64,000 nucleotides of DNA. It comes from Batkoa obscura. Its lineage: Eukaryota; Entomophthoromycota; Entomophthoromycetes; Entomophthorales; Batkoaceae. A model generated the notes under the pieces. It worked only from the letters and a program-made list of their open reading frames with translations. It was not told the origin of the DNA and made no database searches. Location: NCBI GenBank assembly GCA_030770535.1, contig JASVEC010000004.1, positions 682,001 through 746,000 on the forward strand, read 5' to 3'. The position numbers and the translations under genes were made by a program. Below are positions 43,218 to 52,799 of this stretch, piece by piece (positions within the stretch are counted from its first letter, which is position 1; the number at the start of each line of letters is the position of its first letter).

Positions 43218-44413
43218 TTATTTTAGTTCTTCTTTCTCTTCATCTTTCTCACTCTTATTCCCTTTCTTTTCTTTCTCTTCTTTCTTTTCTTTCTCTTCTT
43301 TCTCTTCTTTCTCTTCTTTCTCTTCTTTCTCTTCTTTCTCTTCTTTCTCTTCTTTCTCTTCTTTCTCTTCTTTCTCTTCTTTCTCTTCTTTAGGTGGTGG
43401 TGGTACATTTTTTAAGTAATCAATTTCCAACTTTAAATTCTGTATAGCTAAATCCACTTGTAATTTACTATTAACCAAATTATTCCATTCCATTTCCAAT
43501 TGTTTTAATTTATCTCCTATTTCAAGCTAAATAATATAAAAATAAATATATATATATATATATTCAACAATAGTAATAAAAAATTAATAAGAAATAAAAT
43601 AGTAATATTAAAAATAGAAAATAAACCCTCTTACCTGTTCCAATTTTCGATTTTTATGAATATTTAATGTATTTTCTTTTACTACTTGTAACTCTCTTTT
43701 AATTCCCTTTTCCATTTTATCTAATAAATAATTATGATATTTCCATCCATTAATTGAGTACGTTTGCATAAGTTCTTGATTTAATAAACTATATAATAGA
43801 ATTTATTTATTTAATTTAATTTTAATTTCATCTCATTTCATTCCTATAATAATATAAATAAAACTCATTAACTTACCTCAATTCCATATGTTCTAATTGA
43901 GCTTTTGAATTATCTGCTGCCGATTTCCATTCGGATAAAATACTTTTCTCTAATCCTTTTTTCATTTCTTTAATCTTTGGTTCTTTTAATGTATATCGAC
44001 TAGTTTCTAACCCTTTTAATTTTTGTCTTTTTTCTACTCGATTAATTTCTTTTTTTAACAATTCATCATGCTAAAAATTGAAATAACATTTTATTTAATC
44101 ATTTTTCAATGGGTATTAAATTTACCTCAAATAAATTGATGCTAACTGGCAATTCGGTGTGCTCTTTATAACTGTTATTAGAACGCGTCATCTCTTGTTC
44201 AATTAAATGATTCACTTGTAATTGAATTTCTACAAATGAAAAATTAAATCAAATTATCGTAATTATCATCAAAATTCTTTTTCTACCTTCATCTTCATAA
44301 TGTTTATCAATATCTAACAAAAATAAGTTAGTTAATAAATCATCTAAGATTCAATTTTATTTTATTATTAACTTACATGGAAGTGAATCTAGACTACTAT
44401 CAATTTCAGCCAT
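43218..44413 (-). CDS. BCAS2: Pre-mRNA splicing factor SPF27/BCAS2-like with a Lys-Glu repeat tail
   Basis: Six exons, 44413-44377, 44313-44287, 44229-44126, 44070-43877, 43788-43635 and 43526-43218, giving 274 residues. The start DSLPYIDKHYEDE mirrors the family's DALPY...YE opening. The core SAADNSKAQLEHMEL, then LLNQELMQTYSINGWKYHNY and LKQLEMEWNNLV, is the signature of SPF27, a coiled-coil scaffold of the Prp19 complex (NTC) in the spliceosome. After the family's normal end (EIDYLKN) there is a PPPP stretch and about 50 residues of almost pure Lys/Glu repeats, not usual in the family. The tail is encoded by a 12-bp tandem repeat and may vary in length between strains. Confidence 0.88.
43262..43392 (-). 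repeat. 12-bp tandem repeat inside the SPF27 gene
   Basis: TTCTTTCTCTTC-type units (coding Lys-Glu-Glu-Lys-Glu runs on the minus strand), about ten or more with slight variants at the left end. The length is a multiple of three, so expansion or contraction keeps the frame. Confidence 0.85.
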
Positions 44414-45535
44414 TTCTATGAATTTTTTATTGTTAAGTTGAAATTTGTTGAACTATTGTGGTGAGAAATAAAATTTTATTTTTGAGTTGATTTAGTTTAT
44501 CTTGAAATAAAATTGAAGCATTAAAATTGTAGCCTATAATCATTGAGTTGAAATTCTCATTTTTTATATAAAAAACAATTTTTAATTTTTAAACTTGAAA
44601 AGTGAAAATTTCGAACTTTTAGTAAAAATGGTTTTCATATTTTTTTATTCATTTTACATATTGATATGGGGACTTGAATTAATTAAATATATCAAATATA
44701 TTATATATAAAATAATTCAACTTTTTAGCTATATCAATGTAATTGTACTTACATAGCTACCAAATAATCCTAATTTGAAATTTGTAAAATTATTACTTTA
44801 CTTAGTAAAGCGCGAAAAAGTATTCTTAAATAAAGTAACAATCACGTTAAATCACTTTAAAGCCTCTACTTATATATCTTTAGCTTATATTTCTCACTTT
44901 AGAACTATTTATATTAAAAACAAATGATATTGTCTGAAAGAGTACTCTTGATTATATATGCTATTATAAACTAGAAAGTTTTTATGACCAAATTGTTTTT
45001 TAAAAATAAGAATATAGTTAAAAGAGCTATTTTGTAGTTTGAATCTAAAAATTATATTAAAACAATATAAATATTGTTTGAAATTTCATATGAGGCTGTC
45101 TTTGTTTAAAAAATTTGCTATCATTTTTTCCACTCAATAGCACTTAAAAAATAGAAAAAATGAAACCAAAAAAAACTTTCAAATTTACTAGTAAAATATT
45201 GAAACATTTGATGGAAGCTTGAGGTTGAAGCCTTTTGTTAACCCAAAAATGATTATCTGCCTATTGAAAATTTTGATGGCCTTCCAGTTTTTTTCTAGCG
45301 TTCTAACTTTAACTTCTTCAAAGCCTTCAACTTCTTTAATAACCTAAATCTTTGTATAAGCGTAAATAAAGAAAATAAAATAAAAATCACATATAAAGAA
45401 ATTAAATTTTATTAAAAACTAAAGCTCATTGACCCAATCAAAGTCATAAAAAAAACACATCAACATCCTACTTCTTATCCAATACACCTAAAAAAAAAAT
45501 AAAAAGGTACAATATGGCACTACTCCATTTAGCTA
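44414..45535. other. Intergenic with an eroded MITE
   Basis: AT-rich. A worn MITE copy lies at about 45093-45180. The left 650 bp are upstream DNA of the SPF27 gene. Confidence 0.5.
45093..45180 (+). mobile_element. Eroded MITE copy
   Basis: Recognisable core (CTTTGTTTAAAAAATTTGCT, TTTTTCCACTCAATAGCAC, AATGAAACCAAAAAAAACT), but both G/C-rich ends are lost, so it is an old copy. Confidence 0.65.
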
Positions 45536-46994
45536 TTAATTCAAAAAACTGAACGGCGTTATCCCTATAGAGGTCAAATCAAAATGAAACAGGGGCCTAT
45601 TAACCCTGCCATAAATCAATGAAAGTAGTGGAATACCTACCGATAATCCTAACCAGAACAGAGCGTTTCCAAGCCAAGGTCTAGCCATAACAATTTTTGA
45701 ACTCATAAGGTAAATAATAGGTAATTGAGCCATTTGAAAGAGGAAGAAAACGATAGTGAGCTGAGAAAAGGTGGTTGCCATAGCAATCTCATGCAATACA
45801 GCCGATATTAAAAAAGTCAAAAACATGCTCATTTTTTTTGAAACCCCAGCTTTAACGAAAGGGATATAAACATGATATTTAAGAAAACGGTGGACCGGTT
45901 TGTTCCATTTATTGGAATACTCTAAAAAGCTAGTACTGTTCCACCAATCATCATAGAAGTTACGGTCCGCATAACGCGTGATTTCAGCAAATCCATTGCA
46001 TACACACTCAAAAACAATGTAAAATACTAATATATGTATTATAATGAATGGGATCGTTAATCGAATCCATAATTCAAATAAAGAATCTTGATTTGTTGAG
46101 TCATATAAGGGGATTAAATAATGCTCTACACTTATGTAGACTAAACCTACAGTACCAATAGAAGCTAGTATCTTTTCAGCTACATACCAATATCTGATTC
46201 TAATAAAAGCAGTTAACTTTTATGTTTCAATTTTTTTTAAAATTATGATCTTACTTTTCAATTCTGGGGTATTCAAGCTGATAGATGAAACAAGGGATCA
46301 AATAATAATCAACTAAATTAGAAACTGTAATATTCTGTGGATACGTTGAATTTCCAGAGTTGAACGATAGCTTTTCTTGAAAACTCTTCATCACCTCTAA
46401 ATCTACTTTACCGTCATCACTCTTTTTCTTAATTTTCATATATTCTTGACACGATTTATAAAGATCCCTATTAACTTCATTATAGCTGTGCATTTTCATA
46501 AGCATCACCATGCTATGTAAGATGAATACTGCTTTTTGTACAAAGTACCATTCTCTATTAAATCAAATCAAATCTTTGTTTCTAAATTTAGGAATTTAGA
46601 CTTACCTAGTGAAACACCAAATCGCACACCCCAAAACAAAGGCTACTTCACTTACTATTTGTATCCCTAAAGCCCATTTCCCATCCTTAAAACAATTTCT
46701 CGAGACCAAAAACTGTAATAAAAAACAACTTGTTGAGCAGAATAACATGAGTCCATCTGACAAAATTAAACTGATCATATCTTCCGATAACATATTTAAC
46801 GTTACCATTCCAATTGCTGTTCCAGTATCCTTCCAATATAGAATGGATGTTTGTAATAAATAATATGCCATGATGATCCAAAACAAAGTAAAGAAACCAC
46901 GCAAAGGACTTTTCAGATCAAACATTGATTCTCGTTCTAAATAGGAGCTGATAAATCGTTGCTCTTCTTTTACCACTTCCTTTAGTTTCTCCAT
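45536..46994 (-). CDS. Sterol O-acyltransferase / DGAT1-type MBOAT enzyme
   Basis: Three exons, 46994-46606, 46554-46255 and 46199-45536, giving 450 residues. Multiple membrane helices. The family motif FYDDWWNS lies at about residue 310 and the MBOAT catalytic His in FLISAVLHEIA at about residue 365; both are intact. After the motif, TSFLEYSNKWNKPVHRFLKY is typical of ACAT/DGAT1. These ER enzymes esterify sterols or diacylglycerol with fatty acyl-CoA for storage in lipid droplets. The sequence does not settle which: the short N-terminus (homology starts within 35 residues, FTLFWIIMAYYLL) and overall length lean slightly to ARE-type sterol acyltransferase. Confidence 0.87.
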
Positions 46995-47731
46995 AGTTTT
47001 TAATGAAATTAGGAATTTAAAAAATTAAAAAGTTGGAATTTTTAGGTTTGTTAATCTATAAGGGGCCAATAAACTTATAGGGGTTTGTAATCTAACTAAG
47101 AAATTTGGCATATTGTTAAAAGATTAAGTTTCATTGGCTTGTTTTTTAGGTTTTGTTGTGTTACTTGTTAGAAACTTAATTTAAGGTTAATTGTGAAGTG
47201 TTCCAAGTATAACATATTCAACATGACAGTAATATGCTCTTGGGGCTTCTTTAAATTAATTGTGTTTGTGCACTAGGTTTATTATTATCCTTTCTATTTA
47301 GTTCTTTTAGTTTTTTATTTGTATTTTTATTTTTATTTTTTAAATCAACTCAGCAGCTAAGCATCCAAGCATTTTTTCATTAGTATTAATGCAAGGGACA
47401 ACAATCTCATTTTTATTTAAACAGATCTGAAAATTTACAGTAATGAAATTGTCAATAATTATGTGCTCCATTATGAATTTATTAGGATTAAAAACTAAAA
47501 AGTTACTTTAGTCTATTTTATAATAAATACTCTTGTGAACATGGAACATAGCAATTAACCGAAAGTATTAGACAGTATTTTTATTGAGTCACTGTCATTT
47601 TATGTAAAATGAGTCAAGTTTTGAAAGAAATTAAAAGACATCAAATAGATAACAATAAGAAATTAAGTTAAGATCAAAGAGGTAATTAAACGTATGACCA
47701 CTTAGTCATATGTGGTACCTTTATTTGTTTT
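46995..47731. other. AT-rich intergenic stretch
   Basis: Upstream of the acyltransferase. No repeat or RNA gene recognised. Confidence 0.5.
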
Positions 47732-48050
47732 TTATGGTAAGGGGATTCCTTCCCCACCTATAAATTTTTGACACGTTGCTCTAATATGGGAATATAATGC
47801 TAAACGTTTTCCAAAAGATGGTATACTAAGTTCATAATGAAGTAAAATATCAGTCAAATATAAAAGTGCGTAGCCATTAATATCATGTTCTTTAAATTTT
47901 TATTATACTAAATATATTAATATACAATATTATTTTACTATTGAATAAGTATATGGCTTTATTGTAGTCTACTTCAAGTTCTAATAATATTGATTTTATC
48001 TAGTCAAGAACTTCCTCCTTAGTCCATCTACTAACATTTAAATTTGACAT
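47732..48050 (-). pseudogene. SAM-domain protein relic
   Basis: From ATG 48050 the minus strand reads MSNLNVSRWTKEEVLD, then TAG (48002-48000), then IKSILLELEVDYNKAIYLFN. A GT/AG intron of about 50 nt leads to KHDINGYALLYLTDILLHYE, then LSIPSFGKRLALYSHI and a stop at 47732. The pattern W...EEV...W...F...H-DINGYALL-LT...GKRLALYSHI is that of a sterile alpha motif (SAM) domain. The TAG stands where the second conserved Trp would be, so TGG to TAG is likely. About 88 residues in all, so it is a broken host gene or a very short SAM protein. A weaker, more decayed look-alike lies at about 50200-50395. Confidence 0.5.
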
Positions 48051-48129
48051 TTTGAAATATTTGATGTTGAATTTTATAACATCCTTATATTTATATACTC
48101 CTAAGATTCAATGTTATACTAAAAGATAT

Positions 48130-48225
48130 GGGGGTGTTTTTTGGTTTCATCATTTTTTCCATTTTTAAGCGCTATTTGAGTGGAAAGATTGTTAGTAAAA
48201 TTCTTAAACAAAAAAATACATCCCC
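48130..48225 (-). mobile_element. MITE copy at the edge of the decayed transposon
   Basis: ATAT on both sides (48126-48129, 48226-48229). Opens GGGGGTGTTTTTTGGTTTCA, ends ATACATCCCC. Its right flank continues as transposon copy 2 while the left flank does not, so it marks a break. Confidence 0.85.
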
Positions 48226-48551
48226 ATATGCTAAATCATAATTTGGTACCTTAAATAAATAATCAAAATAAACTTCCCTTATTGTTTTATCATTTTTTAA
48301 ATGTAAAACACCAGAATCTAATACTGATATAGCTTGTTTATTATAATAATCTAAACCTATTAAATCTGGTCTTATTCTTATTTCCATATTTTGTTTAAAG
48401 TCTAAAATTATTATATAATTTATTATTGAATTTTTTAATAGTTTTATTAAATATATCTTTTTAAGTATTAATATAAAACTTATATAACTTATATACCCTT
48501 TTTTTTTATTGAAAGATTTTTCTATTCCTGGTTTATTTTTTATTGCTATAT

Positions 48552-48649
48552 GGGGATGTTTTTTTAACTTCATTATTTTTTTCATTTTTTAAGCGCTATT
48601 TGAGTGGAAAGATTGTTAGTAAAATTCCTAAACAAAAAAATACTTCCTC
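48552..48649 (-). mobile_element. MITE copy inserted in the decayed transposon
   Basis: 98 bp, ATAT on both sides (48548-48551, 48650-48653). Opens GGGGATGTTTTTTTAACTTC, ends AATACTTCCTC. Confidence 0.83.
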
Positions 48650-48974
48650 ATATTTATTTTTTTTCTATTTTTTTTTCTAACTGCATACTGGGCACATATA
48701 TTATATAAATCTGTTTTTTCTAATACATTTTTAAAATTATTTGATATATATTTAAAAATGTTGGCTTAGCTACTGTTTTGTTTTGTTTTTTAAATCATTA
48801 AAATATTCACTATATATCATTTTTTTACTTTTATTTGATATATATATCATTTGATAAATATTTGTTTTTATTTATTTTTATTAGATCTTAATAAAATAAT
48901 TGAATTATTAAATAAATATTATATAATAATTTTAATTTACTCATTTTTAATTTTTTTGTATTTTCAATAATAAG

Positions 48975-49436
48975 TATGAAAGTTGATACTCAGTGGTCGA
49001 AGTTAAAAGCTACTCTTGCTTAATTAACTTGGCTTCAGTCGAACGATCTTAGTTTATATAACCAAGATAGACTTATCTTAATAGATAATAATACGTATAA
49101 GCTACGAATTATGTAAAACAAATAGAATAGAAAATACTACTATAAAATCTATATCAGATGTTGTCAGAAAGGCTTAGTGACTTTATTAATGATACGTTAT
49201 CAGGGAGTAATTCAATTAAAAAGCTTCGAGTTATCATGTTGAAGGATCTCTTTTATATTCTTTGCAATGTGAAGTTAGAAATTCTCACAGCAGATCAAAA
49301 CAAGGGACTTTGGATTGATTATATCACATGATTTACGGCGGTTAAGTTGATTACAAGACTACCACTAGTTTTGTAATCAAGTTAAATCATTATTATCTTA
49401 TAATTAATCCAAGAGCTGATAAACCAATATTTCACA
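48975..49436 (-). repeat. Solo LTR (LTR-retrotransposon fossil) inside the decayed transposon
   Basis: 462-bp copy in reverse orientation with TAAG duplications (48971-48974, 49437-49440). The insertion site differs from that of the LTR in the first transposon copy, so the two are independent events. Confidence 0.78.
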
Positions 49437-49729
49437 TAAGTTGCAATATTAATATTTTATTATTATTAATTGTTTTTTAAAAATTCCATTTTAAAGTTTA
49501 GTTATAAAAGCTTGTATTTTGTTTTTATTTTAAATATTAAAAAATAATAATATAAAGCATATAATTAAAAAAATTAATCATTTAAAAAAAGTAAAGCAAT
49601 TAAAATGTTTTTTAAGTTAACTTTAAGCTTTTTAAATTTAGCTAATTACATATTAAAGACTTAGAAATTTAAAAACTCAAAATTTAGATTAATTTTTAAT
49701 TAAATTCCGAAACTAATTTAGACATTTTT

Positions 49730-50800
49730 ATATATGTATAATTAAAAAAATATTACCTTGTTGTTTTCTGATGTTTATGTGCATTTGATTTTTAATAAGT
49801 GTAATAATTACTAAAAATTACCAATAAATGATTATAAATTAAAAAATACATTAAACTATTATTCTGATATTAAAGTTTTAAGCTTACTTAAAAACTATAT
49901 AATTAATTTCATACATAAAAATACTTATTTTATAATTTAATAAATAAATTGAGCCATTTTCGCTATAATGCTTTTAATCATTATTTGTTATTTTTTATAA
50001 AAAAAGATTTAAAATATAGCTTTAGTTCAATCTAAATATTCAAACTCAACTTCAAATGATAATAAGTTAAAGAAAAATTATTTATTTTTAATACTATCCA
50101 TTAGCAAACGCAATAATTTCTATATTTAGATATTTTTGATACAAATTATTAGTATAAATGATTAATTTCAGTTACTTTAAAAATTTGTATAAAATTCCTC
50201 TCTAAGTATATTGATGCCTAATCATAAAAACATAACCCATTAATATTATTCTCTAATAGCTAACGTTACATTAATTCCAATATGTACTATTGCTTTGCCT
50301 TTAAATGAATTTAAAAAGTTGATCATAATCTATCCCAAGGTTTACTAATAGCGATTTATATAGTCATAAACTTCATCTACCATCCATTTATTACACTACA
50401 TTTATCATTTTGGGGATTATGATTTTTTATATAAAGTTTAAATGTTTAGCTAGCTTTTGATAGTTATATACATTTGATTTTTAATAATAATTAATAAAAT
50501 ATCGCCAAGAAATAGTTTTAAAATAAATATAAAACGCACTAAAGAGATTATAATAAGACACAATTTATAAGTAAAATTAAGTTTTATTTTATTAATATAG
50601 GAGTATTAGTAACGATGTTTGATTCAAAATAAACTAAACATAATTTACTTTTATATAATTTAGATTTATAAAATACTTTAAGATGAATATGTAATAATAG
50701 CAGTTAAAACGGACCCCAGGAAACCGACTGCTACTAAGTTAAGTTGATAAAAATTCGTTTTGTGGCTCAGAAAAATTTATCTAAAAGGACCGACAAATTA
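49730..50800. other. AT-rich stretch with a possible second SAM-like relic
   Basis: On the minus strand near 50395-50200, pieces such as KWMVDEVYDYINR, LGIDYDQLFKF and ENNINGL resemble the SAM relic at 47732-48050, but in different frames with stops. Nothing else is visible. Confidence 0.25.
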
Positions 50801-51361
50801 TCATAGTAAAGAAACAAAGACGTATGAAAAAACAAATGAACTAATTGTTATCCGTAACGGCACGCTAACAGCTAAATCTGAATGACTATTAGGCTGATTT
50901 TTATAAGCTCCAGGTGAGGGCATAGATTGATAGACGGATACCATATTATAATAAGGATTAGGATCTGTAGCGGTCATAAACTCTTTTACATTATAGTAAA
51001 TAGCCTTCGTTGGAGAACTATTAGGATCTACTACTTGAGTAGGGCCCCCTTGTACTAATTTATTACCACTTTTTTTACTATCATGAAAACTACTGCTTCC
51101 TTTTTTAATATAATTTGAACAAGTGGACTGAAATTTGTAGACTAAATTGCTTTTTTGCTCCATTGCTTCTTCGTCTTTCTTACATGGTTCATAACATGAT
51201 ATCTTTTTAGACATTACGTCACAGCTACATTTTTGATCATTTGAGCATTTCTCTATTTGTGAGTTAAGATTGGATAAACAAGTAGTTAAGGTCTGCTCGT
51301 TATCACTACATAAAGCTAGTACATTGAAATTGTATAGGAAAAATAAGAGGTAAGGAAGCAT
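50801..51361 (-). CDS. Secreted eight-cysteine protein, probably GPI-anchored, member E
   Basis: Intronless, 186 residues. Signal peptide in residues 1-17 (YLLFFLYNFNVLALC). Eight cysteines: C-x9-C-x10-C-x5-C-x-C-x8-C-x3-C-x19-C (KCSCDVMSK, SCYEPC), the same order as the four proteins at 12-22 kb. The core is unusually Lys/Glu-rich (DEEAMEQKSN). A Ser/Pro/Asn-rich linker with MPSPGAYKNQPNSH and a hydrophobic tail (about residues 168-186) follow. The most diverged of the five family members and 28 kb from the others. Function unknown. Confidence 0.74.
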   Translation of the reverse strand: MLPYLLFFLYNFNVLALCSDNEQTLTTCLSNLNSQIEKCSNDQKCSCDVMSKKISCYEPCKKDEEAMEQKSNLVYKFQSTCSNYIKKGSSSFHDSKKSGNKLVQGGPTQVVDPNSSPTKAIYYNVKEFMTATDPNPYYNMVSVYQSMPSPGAYKNQPNSHSDLAVSVPLRITISSFVFSYVFVSLL

Positions 51362-52462
51362 GATTAAGCAAAAATAAAATAAATAAAACTAAATAATTAA
51401 GAATGAATTAAAAAGTACTTATTATTTTAATACAAATTATTTATATATCTTCTTTTTGAACTATTTTGTCTAATGATTTTATAACCATGATTTTTCACTC
51501 ATGGTAATTAACTGTTATTGTAATATTTTCAGAGAAACGGTTAATTTTTTCGAAATTTATAAAAATTTATAAGGTTCTTTTGATACGTTAGTCTAAATTT
51601 TTATTTAAAAAAACATGGCTGTTAACAGAAGTGATAGATTATTGCTAATGAAAAATTTATTTTATTTATATGCAATTGTTCAATATTGATGATTTAACTA
51701 CTAAAAGCCAAGAATTCTTTAGAACTTAAAAGACACGTTTTTATTTTTTAATATCATCTATTTAGAAATCTTAACACATAGCATTTTTAAAAAGAGCTTA
51801 CAACTCGGTTTTTTGGTTTATATTGTTTAGAAAAGAAAAATGCTTTTAAGTCATTATGTATTTGATACTATAAATCTAACTTCCACTATTAGGTTGAGAA
51901 ATGAGAAAAATATCTTATTATTATTATAGTTTGGAAGTTTAAAAACTTGGCTCATATTAGAAAATAAATTGGACAATTTAATTTGGTTTAAATTTGCAAA
52001 ACCTGTATTTGGGTCTCTTTTTCATTTCAACAATTGGCCATTTTCTAAGTAGCATAAAATTGATAAGCAATTATTGACTAAATGTCCAGCAAAAAAAAGC
52101 ACTTTCATATGAGTTAAACATCGAAACAACTACCTTCATTATATATCCTTAATTTAAAACTTTTAGAAGGAATAGTATCTGTAAAACACTCTAACCTTTG
52201 GTCTAGGCTGACCCAAATATTGAATTATAATTATTTGGTTGATCTTACATCTTAAGCGAATTTTTAATAATAGATTTTTATAAACAAAGCACCTCGCATT
52301 AACCTTTTTACAGGTACAAAAATGTATAAAAAAATATAAGTAACCCGCCAATTAACAAAAACCATGAATAAGCATACAATAGTCGCAAAATAAAAAAATA
52401 GGTAAAGAATATGGATCTTCGGGTTAATATAAATAAATAAAGTATAATATTGGAACTCCCCA
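51362..52462. other. AT-rich intergenic stretch
   Basis: 1.1 kb between divergent genes, nothing recognised before the conserved promoter block of the second monooxygenase. Confidence 0.5.
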
Positions 52463-52618
52463 TTTAACTGCGGAGAATTATCCAAAAGATTATGTCAAAA
52501 AGCTTCGGTGAATATAGGCTAAAATTTTAACCTAAATATGAATCAAATTTTTATTATGTATTGGTACGTACCACTTAACCATAATAAACCGATAAGTTTA
52601 ACTTGGCAAAAAAATAAA
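52463..52618 (+). promoter_or_regulatory. Promoter block shared with the first monooxygenase
   Basis: Aligns with 10458-10608 (reverse strand), best in TATGTCAAAAA and CGGTGAATATAGGCTAAAAT, with TAAACCGA at 52585-52592. About 180 bp from the start codon here, because a 98-bp MITE separates it from the gene; without the MITE the spacing would match the first copy. Confidence 0.5.
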
Positions 52619-52657
52619 GCAAAGTATGTCTATAACATACAAGTCAAGAGTCTATAT

Positions 52658-52755
52658 GGGAATGTGTTTTTGTGTTTAAGAATTTTACTAACAATTTTTC
52701 CACTCAAATAGCGCTTAAAAGATGGAAAAAGTGATGAAGCCAAAAAAAACACCCC
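52658..52755 (+). mobile_element. MITE copy in the TATA region of the second monooxygenase
   Basis: 98 bp between ATAT repeats (52654-52657, 52756-52759). In the first gene the equivalent site reads ACTATATAAGAAATAAAAG; here it reads TCTATAT, MITE, ATATAAAAGCC. The insertion is at ATAT of the TATA sequence, and the duplicated ATAT next to AAAG leaves a TATA-like ATATAAAAG 40 bp before the ATG. Confidence 0.85.
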
Positions 52756-52799
52756 ATATAAAAGCCTAAAGATCGAATTATCACTGTATATCAAATAAA

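Larger units (their letters stand above)
48230..49729 (-). mobile_element. Decayed second copy of the 3-kb DNA transposon
   Basis: Matches about 35620-36928 of the first element: LDYYNKQAISVLDSGVLHLK (minus strand, about 48360-48300) parallels LDHYNKQAISALKFGVLYLK. The end near 49729 (AAACTAATTTAGACATT) parallels the first copy's right inverted repeat. The left part is missing. Interrupted by a MITE (48552-48649) and a solo LTR (48975-49436). Frames are broken throughout. Confidence 0.65.

Noticed and set aside
46609-46863. 84-residue plus-strand frame
   Set aside because: Antisense to the first exon of the acyltransferase, which has clear homology and splice sites.
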